From contig NC_057867.1 in the NCBI RefSeq assembly GCF_019393635.1, positions 56,804,492 to 56,868,491 on the forward strand: DNA of 64,000 nt, written 5' to 3'. The position numbers were made by a program, and so were the translations under genes. Positions within the stretch are counted from its first letter, which is position 1. The number at the start of each line of letters is the position of its first letter. Under the pieces are notes generated by a model that searched no databases, was not told the origin of the DNA, and saw nothing but the letters and a program-made list of their open reading frames with translations. Of the stretch, positions 25,230 through 35,299 are shown piece after piece. This DNA comes from Dromiciops gliroides. Lineage: Eukaryota > Chordata > Mammalia > Microbiotheria > Microbiotheriidae.

Positions 25230-25480
25230 ATGTCTGCATAGTAATAATAACAAATGGCATTTCCATACCACCTTATAGAGGTTATCGTATCCGATCTTCA
25301 CAATCCTGCTATGAAACTGGTGCTCCTGATATTGTCATCCCTGTTTTTCAGGTGAGGGAACTGAGACTCAAAGAGGTTATGACATGTCCTTGGTGGCATA
25401 GCTAGTAAACATCAATCAGATGTGAGCACAAGTCTTCCTGATTCCAAGGCAGTTGTCTTTCCATTAAATCATGCTGCCTC
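25230..25480 (-). repeat. MIR-type SINE, antisense
   Basis: It reads as the reverse of MIR: AATAATAACAAATGGCAT head, CTTCACAATCCTGCTATG, GAGGGAACTGAGACTCAAAG, CATAGCTAGTAA, and a coding-like CTTCCTGATTCCAAG end. Confidence 0.8.
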
Positions 25481-25774
25481 TCAGACTACTTCAGCCTCTA
25501 TAATCCAGTATCTACCATGGGGAAGTAGTGGAGAAAAGCCATTTCCTCTAAGCCACAGTTCTTTTTATTTTCTTTTAAAAAATCATTCATCTCAAATATT
25601 GAAGTTAATTACATACTTGTTGATTTCTGTTGGTACCTTCTGTGGAGAGAAAAGAAATTTAGAAGATTGATACTATAGAACCTGGGATACTTATGGTGAG
25701 ATTTCCTGTAATCATCTCCAATAACAGGAAGGCTACTGCTTCATCTTTCAGGAAATCATCCCTTCTCACCGTCA

Positions 25775-25801
25775 GTTGTTGTTGTTGTTGTTGTTGTTGT
25801 G
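25775..25801. repeat. (GTT)n microsatellite
   Basis: Nine uninterrupted GTT units. Confidence 0.95.
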
Positions 25802-26109
25802 GTTTAATTGCAAAATGGGAAAGGCGTTTTTAACATCTAACTACTTGCCTACTTCTTTGGACAGACTTAAAATCGTTGGGAAATTTACCCCTAAAGTTAT
25901 TTTCCTGAAGTGTAATTTCCTTTTCATTGACTTAAAAAATTGCCGTACGGATGGAAGAAAACTCCAGAAAGCAAGAGTTGCCGCATCAGGACCATCAGGA
26001 AAAACAGATGGATTCACCAACAGACCACATTCATGGTAGCTCTTTTCAGTCCTCTCTTCATATGCTAAGAAATGAGTGCTCCTTGAGTACAGATGAAGAC
26101 AGGAAACTT

Positions 26110-26610
26110 TATTAAATAAAAACTACAGAATCCCAATACATCAGAAATGTAAGAGACCTCAGAGGATATCTAGTCTACCCCTTCCTAAACAAGACTCCCC
26201 TCTGCAGAATCACCCATGAATGGTCATCCAGATTCAGCCTGTAGACCTCCAGTCATGTGGAGCCTCCTCCCTCCCAGAAGGCCCATTCCATTGGAGGATA
26301 ATTCTAATTGTTAGCGTGTTGTTCCTCATATCAAGTCTCATTTGTCACTATATATCTTCTACCCATTGCCCCAAGTTTTCCTCACTGAAGCCAAGAAGAA
26401 TAAATCATATCCCTTTTCCATATGTTAGCCCTTTTGAGAAGACTTATGGCCATGACCCACAATCACAGACCCTCAGAACCAGAGGGGACCTCAGTGGGCA
26501 TCAAGGCCAGACCACAACTGAACAGGAATATTCTCTACCACATTCTTGAGAAATTGTCATTCAACCTTTGCCAGAAGAATACTCCCAGCAGAAACCTAAG
26601 AGATCACATT
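26110..26610 (-). repeat. Two CR1/L3 LINE 3'-end fragments
   Basis: Each piece starts with the antisense CR1/L3 signature (ACAGAATCCCAATACATC with GAGACCTCAGAGG, then CACAGACCCTCAGAACC with GGGGACCTCAG). The first runs through a CCCTCCCAGAAGGCCCATTCC and CCCATTGCCCCAAGTTTT segment typical of the CR1/L3 3' region. Confidence 0.7.
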
Positions 26611-26722
26611 CTTGGCTAAGGCTGGTACTAATAGAAAGCCAATAAAACATTTTGTTGCCTTTTTGGTTATTCACCCAAACATACTACCTCCCTGGATGGA
26701 TGCAATATATTTCTGTGGTGCT

Positions 26723-26866
26723 GGGAGCAGCTAGGTGGCACAGTGGATGAAGCATTGGCCTCAGATTCAGGAGGACCTGAGTTAAAATCTAGCCTCAGAC
26801 ATGACACTGACTAACTGTATGACACTGGGCAAGTCACTTAACCCTTGTTGCCTCACCAAAAAAAAT
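26723..26866 (+). mobile_element. WSINE1/MAR1-class tRNA SINE
   Basis: GGGAGCAGCTAGGTGGCACAG head, GGAGGACCTGAG, GGGCAAGTCACTTAACCC and an A-tail. An imperfect duplication around CTTCTGTGGTG precedes and follows it, suggesting a moderately old insertion. Confidence 0.88.
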
Positions 26867-27234
26867 GTATTCTAATATGCTTCTGTGGTGGAATGACCAA
26901 GCAAGACCAATGGCCTCCTAAACTTGTTCCTTGCTTTCTGAAAATTGATATACATATCACTGGAAAAGTCTTCCAAGTGATATCTATTGAGTAATATGAG
27001 GGATATGCTTATCTTGTTCCACTATGAATGTGTGGTGGTAGTTCTGAACTATTTTGTAATTGATGAAAACCAGTCTTGTCTTTGCCACTGTTTTCCCTGG
27101 ATGGGGACATTCACCCTCATAGAGTTCCACTAGCTAGTTCGGTATTCTATCCTACAATCCTACCCATGCTAGCCTATATGGAGAGGATTGTCTCTCAAGA
27201 CAGTTGCCATTGACTTTAGGATTAGATGACTGTA

Positions 27235-27425
27235 GTTTTAGAGCCAGAAGAGACCTTAGAGTAAATCAAGCCATATTTTCTCATTTTAAATATGTGGAAA
27301 TTGAGGCCCAGGGAGGCAAAGGGATCTGCCCAGAGTCACCCATTTAATAATCACCAGGGGGCAGATTTTGCCTACATTTTCTGGATTCTGAGTCCAATAA
27401 ACTATCCATTCTACTACACTGCTTC
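27235..27425 (-). repeat. MIR/CORE-type SINE, antisense
   Basis: Landmarks are AGAGCCAGAAGAGACCTTAGAG, GGAAATTGAGGCCCAGGGAG, CAGAGTCACCC and TTCTACTACACTGC. Confidence 0.7.
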
Positions 27426-27479
27426 TCTTGGGTTATCCTTCCTCTGAGAGGGAGTTCCTTCACAACCTGCAGATATGAG

Positions 27480-28050
27480 CAGTGTGACAAAGCAAACATT
27501 CTCTGCTCTCCAGATGGAGATGAAGCTGTGCCATCATCTTCTCTGTTCATCCTACCTTTCCAGATTTATCTTGCACTACTCCCCTGCACATATTCTATGC
27601 TCCAACAAAACTGGCCTACTTTCTATCTCTCCCACCACACACCTCATGCTTTCCTGCTTCCATGCCTTTGGCCACTTTGTTTCTCATCTCTTGAATACAT
27701 TTTCCTCCCCACCTAGCACCTATGGAATTCTTTACCTGTTCTTTAAAACCCAATTTAAATGCCACTGCCTCCATGAAGCCACCCTTCATTTTCTCTGTTA
27801 CTGTCTACTTAAGCCATTTGCATCCTACTTTAATGCTTTATTGTGGTATGGATATGACTCTGTGTTCTCAGGAACTATTCCAGTAGGGTATAAGGTTGAA
27901 CAGGCTCTCCTAAGTGAGATACCTCTTTTTTATGCCCAGCTATTGACTGTGTCTCTTTCTGGTTTTGCCTTTCTTTGTATCCCCAGTGCTTAGTCTAGTG
28001 CCTGACAAATAGTAAGTACTTAATAATCTTAGTAATTTTGTTGGCCTTCT
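27480..28050 (+). repeat. L2 LINE 3' fragment
   Basis: It shows the typical L2 3' order: CTTCCATGCCTTTGGCC, TTTAAATGCCACTGCCTCCATGAAG, GTATCCCCAGTGCTTAG, GTGCCTGACAAATAGTAAGTACTTAATAA. The 172-codon plus-strand frame here is decayed L2 and not a gene. Confidence 0.85.
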
Positions 28051-28661
28051 GTTATATGAGGACCAGCCTAGCTCCCTATCACCAGAAGTATGACTCCTAC
28101 GTAATGAACTTTTTTGCTACAATGACTCATGATAACCATCTACTCAGGGACTTGCAATATCTGTCAGTTCAGGGAGTTGTCACCTCCATAGATTCACTGA
28201 ATTACCAAAGAATATAGTAATTTCTGTCTTTGCCATATCCCCATACTAGCCTGGCAAACTCAGCAAGGCAGCAAGCTGGTCATAGGTCTTTGTATGCCTT
28301 CCACCATGCCCAGAACTTATTAAATGTTTGTTGAACTTTAGTCTAGTCCAAAGGAATCATACAAACAGCAAATATACATAATTCATAGAAACATAGGAAG
28401 CTTTGCATGTACTAAACAAGAGCAAAGAATGCAGAACTTGTAGACTACAATGCTATAAATGAAAACAACCCTAAAAGTCAGAGGAACTTGGACCAAAAGA
28501 CAATGACCAATATTGATTCTGAAGGAGAAATGATGAAATGCACATCCTTCATTGCAGTACAGGAATCTACAGATTCCAAATCTTGCATATGATGACAAAT
28601 AGGGTTACTCTGTTGGTTTCCTTTAACTGTTTTTTCCTTTGTTACAAGGGGTGGTTCTATT

Positions 28662-28909
28662 GAGGGCAACGAGGTAGCAGAGTGGATAGAGTTCTGGGCA
28701 TGGAATCAGGAAGACTCATCTTCCTGAATTCAAATCTGGCCTCAGACACTTCCTAGCTATGTGACCCTGGGCAAGTCTCTTAATCTCATCTGTAAAATGA
28801 GCTGAAGAAGGAAATGACAAGACCACTCTGGTATTTTTGCCCAGAAAATCCCAAATGTGGTCACAAAGAGTAAAAAACTTCTGAAAAAGTGACTATACAC
28901 CACAACAAA
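28662..28909 (+). mobile_element. MAR1 SINE, full length
   Basis: A tRNA-like head, TCAAATCTGGCCTCAGAC, GGGCAAGTCTCTTAATCT, then the MAR1 body with AAAATGAGCTGAAGAAGGAAATGAC and CCCAAATGTGGTCACAAAGAG. A 10-bp duplication GGTTCTATTG lies at 28653-28662 and 28910-28919. Confidence 0.88.
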
Positions 28910-29299
28910 GGTTCTATTGTGTGGGATGGGAAGAATGGGTTATATATCAGGAAATTTCTGGGTTGGAAAAAAAAACAAAAGACATCTATAAATTGTTCTT
29001 GAAATATAAGAGCAAAGAAAATGATGCAGAAAATTGTCGGTCAGATGGCTAAAGTTTAAAAAGGTTCTGGGAAATGGTAAGAATGGGTGAATGTTTCAAA
29101 GTTAGTACTAAATAGCTAAATTTTAAAGCTTGGATTCATAATGTATTGGCAAGAGCTTTTTTGTTAATTAACAGTTGTCCATGGAGAGAAAAAAAATATC
29201 TAAATTGTTTTAGGACCTTACATTCTACTGTTTGGGATGTAACATGTATACAAGCATATAGAAAGTAATATATGAAGACAAGAATCAGTGTGCAGTACG

Positions 29300-29342
29300 T
29301 TTGTGTGTGTGTGCGTGTGTGTGTGCGTGTGTGTGTGTGTGT
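29300..29342. repeat. (TG)n microsatellite
   Basis: TG run with two GCG interruptions. Confidence 0.95.
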
Positions 29343-29585
29343 AGTATGATTGCTATCCTCAAGAATTTGAAAGACTGTCATGTGCAGGAGAGACTTATTC
29401 CATTTGGCCCCAGAGAGCAGTGGATGAAAGTTGCCCAAAAGGCAATTTCAACTTGATATCTGGGAAACCTTCCTAAGAATTAGAGCTGTCCAAAAGCAGA
29501 ATAGGTTGCCATAGGAGATGACAGACCTCCTAGGAGAGCAATTTTTAGGTATATTACAGAGGTGATTTGGAGGGAGGAAGAAGAT

Positions 29586-29943
29586 TGTTAAGGGCTAAAA
29601 TTCTAGCTAAACTGTCTAAAATATCTAATGAGTGGTCGCCAATAAATTATAAGCTTTAGCAAGAGTTAGACTTTTAAGCATTTATTAAAGAGAATAAGAA
29701 TTTGGTGAAGAGAGAGAAAAAGGCCTAGATTCCTATCTATTAAAGGGAGAGCACATTTCTAGCTCCCTTCTCCGCCAGAGTCCAGAGGAAAGAGACTGAG
29801 ACCAAGCGCCAGTCTCTTCCTTCCTCCTCCCACTAGTCCGCGTCACGTCCTGAAGCCTGGTCTTGCCCTCAAAGACCTTTGCTTCATGGGCAGAACTCTT
29901 CTACAGTAAGTATCCAGCAGGTGGCGTCATTCCAATCGTTACA
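29586..29943 (-). repeat. 3' LTR of the endogenous retrovirus
   Basis: 358 bp, same boundaries as the other LTR, G at 29847. AATAAA lies at 29696-29691 (minus) and would serve as the polyadenylation signal of the proviral transcript. Confidence 0.93.
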
Positions 29944-31936
29944 GTCCCCCCTGTTGTTCCTCAAGAAACAAAATGTTTCCTTGACGGAACAGTAAAAACA
30001 ATATAATAACTATTGCTAACTAATAATATGTGAACAACAATATAGAAAAGGAAGAGAGGAAAGTTTTGTCCAGAGGGGCGATTTTTTTTTTTTTTGTCCT
30101 CATGAACCGACGCTTTGACATTAGTCTTGCAAAGGGAGGGCCTCTGCAGAGAATACATGTTACAGATGGTGTATATTATAACAGAAAGAGAAAAAAAAAC
30201 AACAAAAACAAATCAAAACTGTTCATTTAAAGTCTCTGAAAGTCTTTTCTCAGATGTCCTCTAGGTGTAGTCGTGGAATGGAAGTCTTTTCAGGGGTTGA
30301 GGTATGGATGCTGGTAATCAGCCAGGAAATTTCCTACAAAATTGAGCTTAACACAACTTTAAAATAGCTTTGTCAATAATCAAATCAAACAATGAAAGTT
30401 CTCAAAAACATGTCTAAGGGAATTCAGAATCTTAGTTGTTACACATGAAACATATAATAAAACAAAAATTGAACCATTCTTTAAAATTATAATATTACTA
30501 TAGTCCCCCCCTTATGGAGGGTAATTGAGAAGATAATTGCTGCGATATTAATTTTTTAAAATAATTTTTATCTTTGTTTCATCACTTTTTGCATCATCTG
30601 CCTAATTATCCTCATGCCATTATGAGAAATTAGAAAATCTAATATAATTGGTAACAGGTGTCAAGGCCAAATTCAACACTGTTATTTATCATGACACCTG
30701 AGATAATTATGGGGGTTACCATAAAAGAACAGAGAAATGATGGGATATGAGCATTCCCACACTTGAGCAATATGTACTGCCCATACAGTATGCCAGGCTT
30801 AAAATAGGTGGATGGAATATATGTCCATGCCACCGAACATATTGGAAGAAACTGAGTCAGACTTAATCAGATGCATGGGATTGAGATGTCCATGGCATCA
30901 GGCATATAGGAGGGAGCATAGAAGCCAGGTGTAGAAGTGAGATGGGTGGGATGAATACTTCCAGCCATCTGTACAATATTGTGGGGAAAAAGAGAATAAA
31001 ATATTAAACCAAGAGAATCCAACCTCAACATTTGTCAAAAGCCGTTCCCTCAGCCATACCTTGACTTCATGCATGTCTCCCCTCATGTGACAGTTCAGTG
31101 TCTGCTCTTGCATGTATTCCTCTTGTGATTGGATGGCATCTTGGCCAACTGGCATCTGATAACTCAGAATAAAGGCAATTAATGTCTTAAATGATAAGTT
31201 CCCATAATCCAAGTCTCATATGGATTTAAAAATTGAGGATAATAAATGATTGCAAAAAATGTGAATACATCTTGACTCAGAACACAATATATAATTATGC
31301 AACAATTTCAAATAATACCCCTTTTTTTTTACTTAGTATACAATTACTTTTGTGAAAAATCAGAACATATTTAAATACAAGTTAAAGCACAACACAATCC
31401 TAAAGAAAACTTTTTTTTTGAAAAAAGAAAACTTTTACAAATGTTCCCCTCTTTTTTTTTTTTTTTGGAATATGCTTATCAAAAATAATACTTCTAGAAT
31501 CAATTTACACTTGCCATGGCAAACAATTTGCTAGGGAAATGCTTTAAAGAGTTTGATCAAATAATCAGTTGAAGAAAAAAAAATAACAAAAACAAACAAC
31601 TCAGAATATGGGAGCACAATACTCCTAGAATTAACATTGTATTATGAAATCAAAACCATGTTTCAAAATTAGATAGATGAATGAATAGAAGAAAATACAC
31701 GTGGAATAATAAAAGACAATGAAATTCAAACTAGGGAAATCTAAATGAATATGAACTTAATATCAATAAGAGTATTATAAAATATAAACTGGACCACATG
31801 ACTATAAAAAGCTTTTACAAATATTCTCTTTGTTTTAGAAACTAAGTATAAAACACAATCTCAAATGCATGAAAACCTCTACGAAAATAAACCTATACCA
31901 TTAATTTCAAAATGTACATATAATAGCATAGAAATC
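29944..31936 (-). other. Proviral interior without recognisable retroviral domains
   Basis: About 2 kb of AT-rich sequence between the gag-like frame and the 3' LTR. The longest minus-strand frames are 104 codons (30898-31212) and 64 codons (30639-30833). They are rich in aromatic and hydrophobic residues and could be env-derived, but I cannot confirm this. A purine run with six G abuts the 3' LTR at 29944-29958 and a similar run lies at about 30505-30516. Confidence 0.6.
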
Positions 31937-32812
31937 CTATGTAACCTCTGAACTGATACTATTACTCTGAGTGAATTCAGAACACTTTTGATTCCGGTAT
32001 CTAAAATCCCCAATACTCATATCAATACCTTGCTGCTTACTTCTACATTTCTGTAAAATATATACCCTTCCATGGCAAAAGAGGCAGAGTCTTGAACTAT
32101 GTTGATTGTCATTCTTATTCAGCTTAAGTTTTTCTTCTTTAACCCCTCTATATTGTCTGTCAGTCTTTTCACCATACAAATGCTTTATAAGATTACTAAT
32201 TAAAGACAAAAGCAGGTTAGCAAAATTATGAACAAATCGAGCATATCTGGAATTTAAAGGGTTTTCTAAGGTTGTCTCAGAAGCACAGCCAGGCTGGGGA
32301 AGGGCTGAGCCTGAAGCTGCAAATGTAGTTAGAGAAAGTTGAGCATGTGCATCAGATCTCTGGACTTCCCAGGCAGGGGAAGCAATGGGCTTGGCCATGG
32401 GAGGAGTAGAGGGTGGGGTCTGGAGAGGAGGGGAGGGACCAGAGCAATTTGAATCAGACTTGATTTTGAACTCAGGCCTGGATTCCTCTTCCCCCACTTT
32501 GCCTCCAGGTGCTAGGGGATTAAAAGCTTCTAGAGGGTGGGTCATTGCCTCCAGGCATGCAAAATTAGAGCAACAATTAGTGTTAGAACTGGGAAAAGCT
32601 GCAGGAATCTCTTCAGGTTTCTCTGAAAAAGCATGGTTGGGAGAGGGAGAGATATTTCCTTGTGTGAGTAAGTTGCTGGCTCTTTTAACAAAAATAAAAA
32701 GAAAAATAGAAAATCCACAAAAACAAAGCATTAACATGATCTTATCCCCCATTTGTCTGGTTAAACAGACTAAAATCAAAAATAGGGTAATTAGGGAGTT
32801 TAAAAGATCCAT
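31937..32812 (-). CDS. Proviral reading frame, gag-like, 291 codons
   Basis: This intact frame starts about 128 bases inside the 5' LTR, where gag normally lies. Residues about 4-20 and 24-44 are two strongly hydrophobic segments. The middle (about 95-165) is proline- and serine-rich. Near residues 243-256 the sequence CLFCHGRVYILQKC has the spacing of a retroviral nucleocapsid zinc knuckle (C-x2-C-x4-H-x4-C), but tyrosine stands where histidine is needed. The best reading is a rearranged or degenerate gag remnant. Two membrane segments are not usual for gag, so an accessory or fused product is possible. With so young a provirus, an intact frame alone does not prove selection. Confidence 0.55.
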   Translation of the reverse strand: MDLLNSLITLFLILVCLTRQMGDKIMLMLCFCGFSIFLFIFVKRASNLLTQGNISPSPNHAFSEKPEEIPAAFPSSNTNCCSNFACLEAMTHPLEAFNPLAPGGKVGEEESRPEFKIKSDSNCSGPSPPLQTPPSTPPMAKPIASPAWEVQRSDAHAQLSLTTFAASGSALPQPGCASETTLENPLNSRYARFVHNFANLLLSLISNLIKHLYGEKTDRQYRGVKEEKLKLNKNDNQHSSRLCLFCHGRVYILQKCRSKQQGIDMSIGDFRYRNQKCSEFTQSNSISSEVT

Positions 32813-32920
32813 TCGAAAAAATTTAAAGGGAAAACACAGCCAGTACGCCAGTACTTAGCAGTTTAAAGGGTAGGGGAAATTTCTTACCCAACCAGAAGAT
32901 CAGAAGTGAGGTTCAGCTTT

Positions 32921-32938
32921 CCTCTTCGTGGTCAGCCA
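32921..32938 (-). other. Candidate primer-binding site (tRNA-Arg-like)
   Basis: Two bases inside the 5' LTR the minus strand reads TGGCTGACCACGAAGAGG. It resembles the complement of a tRNA-Arg(TCG) 3' end as I remember it, with one extra T after TGGC and a further change near the end. Position and the TGG start fit a primer-binding site; the exact tRNA is uncertain. Confidence 0.5.
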
Positions 32939-32940
32939 TC

Positions 32941-33298
32941 TGTTAAGGGCTAAAATTCTAGCTAAACTGTCTAAAATATCTAATGAGTGGTCGCCAATAA
33001 ATTATAAGCTTTAGCAAGAGTTAGACTTTTAAGCATTTATTAAAGAGAATAAGAATTTGGTGAAGAGAGAGAAAAAGGCCTAGATTCCTATCTATTAAAG
33101 GGAGAGCACATTTCTAGCTCCCTTCTCCGCCAGAGTCCAGAGGAAAGAGACTGAGACCAAGCGCCAGTCTCTTCCTTCCTCCTCCCACTAGTCCGCGTCA
33201 CTTCCTGAAGCCTGGTCTTGCCCTCAAAGACCTTTGCTTCATGGGCAGAACTCTTCTACAGTAAGTATCCAGCAGGTGGCGTCATTCCAATCGTTACA
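32941..33298 (-). repeat. 5' LTR of the endogenous retrovirus
   Basis: 358 bp, TGTAACG to CTTAACA on the minus strand, identical to the 3' LTR except T at 33202. It carries AATAAA at 33041-33036 (minus), about 95 bases from the LTR end. Confidence 0.93.
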
Positions 33299-33309
33299 AG
33301 ATGGCGGTA

Positions 33310-33540
33310 TGGATTGGACTAGACTAGTGGTTCTTAACTTCTTTTTGTGTTATGGACCCATTTGGCAATCTATTGAAATCTGTGGTTGCCCTTCTCAGAA
33401 TACCGTTCATAACTGTATTTTTAAAATTCCTAAATTTACAAAGGAAACCAAAGATTAATGAAAATAAAGATATCTTTTTTCTCTATCCAACTTTATGGAT
33501 CCCCTGAAATCTACACACAGACCCTTATGATCTATGGACT
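33310..33540. repeat. Interspersed repeat related to the one at 52.2 kb
   Basis: It shares GGTTCTTAACTTCTTTTTGTG, GACCCATTTGGCAATCT, TTCTCAGAATA and a later TATGGATCCCC-type segment with 52224-52425. It is probably a non-autonomous DNA-transposon relic. The provirus inserted right next to it. Confidence 0.5.
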
Positions 33541-33544
33541 CATA

Positions 33545-33690
33545 ATCAACAAGTTAACAAACATTTATTAAGCACCTACTATTTGCCAGACACTATGCTA
33601 AGTCTGGGTGATACAAAGAAAGGCAAAAGAGAGACTCTGCTCTCAGGGAGCTCATAGTCTACTTTGGCAGACAACATACAAATAACTGTA
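33545..33690 (-). repeat. Old MIR/L2-type repeat
   Basis: ACAAACATTTATTAAGCACC, TGCCAGACACTATGCTAAG and CAGGGAGCTCATAGTCTA are typical landmarks. Confidence 0.6.
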
Positions 33691-33859
33691 CAAACAACAC
33701 ATATGCAGGATAAATTGTATGTGGTCTCAAAGGGAAGACAATAAAATTAAGGAGGTTAAGGAACTCTGTAATTACTGGAAAACAATTTGGCAGAAACTAG
33801 GTATGGACCAACATTTCACATCACATATCAAGATAAGGTCAAAATGGGTACATGATTTA

Positions 33860-34017
33860 GACACAGTTTTCTTGATTATAAAATGAGCTAGAGAAGGAAA
33901 TGACAAACCACTACAAGATCTTTGCCAAGAAAATGTGGTCACAAAGATTCAGATCCAAATATGATCATGAAGAGTCAGACACAACTGAAACTACTGAACA
34001 GCAGCAACAGCAACAAT
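33860..34017 (+). mobile_element. MAR1 SINE 3' part inside L1
   Basis: CTTGATTATAAAATGAGCTAG, GAAGGAAATGACAAACCAC, GAGTCAGACACAACTGAAAC and the CAACAATAAAGG end; the tRNA head is missing. Confidence 0.8.
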
Positions 34018-34786
34018 AAAGGATATGAACTGGGAATTTTCAGATGAAGAAATCAGATATCTATAGTCATATGAAAAATGCTCTAAATCACTGTTTATTG
34101 GAAAAATGAAACTTCACACCTATCAAATAGGCTAATATGACCAAAGGAAAATACCTAATGTTGGAGAGGATGTGGGAAAATTCGGACACTAATGCACTAT
34201 TGGTGGAATTGTGAACTGATCCAACCATTCTGGAGAACAATTTGGAATTATTCCCAAAAGTCTATAAAACTGAATAACCCTTTAACCCAGCAATACTACT
34301 ACTAGGTCTGTATTCCAAAAAGATAAAAAAATAAAAAGAACCTATATGTACAAAAAATTATAGCCACTCTTTTGTGGTGACAAAGAATTGAAAACTGAAG
34401 AGATGCCCATTAATTGGAAAATGGCGGAACAAGTTATGGTATATGATTGTGATTAAATATTATTGTGTTATAAGAATGGATGTGTAGGATGCTTTCAGAA
34501 AAACCTGGAAAGATTTGCATAAAGTGATGCAAAGTGAAGTGAACAGAACCAGGAGAATGTTGTACACAGTAACAGCAAAATTGTAGGATGATCAACTGTG
34601 GATTTCTTAGCTCTTTTCAGCAATGCAACAGTCTAACACAATTCTAAAGGACCTATGACGAAAAATGCAACCCACCTCCAGAGAAAGAACTGATGGAGTA
34701 TGAATACAAATCAAATCATAGTATTTTCATTTTATATTCTGTGGGGTATTTTATGGCCTGTGTTTTCTTTTCCAACATCACTAATA

Positions 34787-34937
34787 TGGGGCAGCAAGGT
34801 GGCACAGTGGATAAAGCACCAAACCTGGATTCAGGAGGACCTGAGTTCAAATCCAGCCTCAGACACTTGACACTTACTAGCTGTGTGACCCCAGGCAAGT
34901 CACTTAACCCTCGTTGCCCCACAAAACAAAAAACAAA
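34787..34937 (+). mobile_element. WSINE1/MAR1-class SINE nested in L1
   Basis: GGGGCAGCAAGGTGGCACAG head to CGTTGCCCCAC plus A-rich tail. A 15-16 bp duplication CAACATCACTAATATG lies at 34773-34787 and 34938-34953, so it inserted into the pre-existing L1. Confidence 0.93.
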
Positions 34938-35134
34938 CAACATCACTAATATGAAAATATGTGTTGCATGATTGCACATGTATAATCAATATAAAATTGT
35001 TTGCCATCTCTGGGAGGGGGGAGGGGAACGGAGGGAGGGAGAGAATTTGAAACTCAAAATTCTTTTAAATGAATATTAAAAATCATTTTACATTTAATTG
35101 GAAAAAATAAAATATTATTTTAAAAAGAACCTCT

Positions 35135-35279
35135 GGGCAGGTAGGTGGTGCATTGGATAGAGCACCGGCCCTGGACTCAGGAGGACCTGAGTTCAGATCC
35201 GGCCTCAGACACTTAACACTTACTAGCTGTGTGACCTTGGGCAAGTCACTTAACCCCAATTGCCTCACCAAATAAAAAG
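35135..35279 (+). mobile_element. WSINE1/MAR1-class SINE at the L1 3' end
   Basis: GGGCAGGTAGGTGGTGCATTG head to CCAATTGCCTCACC plus A-rich tail. The 12-bp duplication AAAAAGAACCTC lies at 35122-35133 and 35280-35291. Confidence 0.92.
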
Positions 35280-35299
35280 AAAAAGAACCTCCATACTTG

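Larger units (their letters stand above)
29586..33298 (-). mobile_element. Young, short endogenous retrovirus (complete provirus, non-autonomous)
   Basis: A 3713-bp provirus with its 5' LTR at 32941-33298 and 3' LTR at 29586-29943, each 358 bp and starting TG/ending CA. They differ at one aligned base (29847 against 33202). The direct repeat AGAT, 4 bp, flanks the element at 29582-29585 and 33299-33302; a 4-bp duplication is usual for gammaretrovirus-like class I elements. The 2997-bp interior is too short for a full gag-pol-env set and no polymerase domain was seen. Orientation is set by AATAAA in the minus-strand LTRs, a tRNA-complementary site next to 32940, and a purine run next to 29944. 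One intact frame (31937-32812) follows the leader. The rest of the interior has only short frames. It probably relied on proteins from a related virus to spread. Confidence 0.93.
33690..35130 (+). mobile_element. Marsupial L1 LINE, 5'-truncated, interrupted by SINEs
   Basis: Translated pieces match the C-terminal region of L1 ORF2 as known in human L1: KDMNWEFSDEEI near 34020, then a segment like GTLMHYWWNCELIQPFWRT near 34190-34240, then a segment corresponding to WYIYTMEYYAAIKND, and a G-rich 3' UTR with an AT-rich end. A MAR1 fragment (33860-34017) and a SINE (34787-34937) sit inside it. Many stops: not functional. Confidence 0.85.

Noticed and set aside
27475..27993. 172-codon plus-strand frame
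   Set aside because: It lies wholly in an L2 LINE 3' fragment.
32385..32858. 157-codon plus-strand frame inside the provirus
   Set aside because: It is antisense to the gag-like frame; the provirus is clearly in minus orientation.
29586..33298. The pair of 358-bp repeats as a segmental duplication or CRISPR-like structure
   Set aside because: TG/CA ends, a 4-bp target duplication, a primer-site candidate and a polypurine run show they are LTRs.
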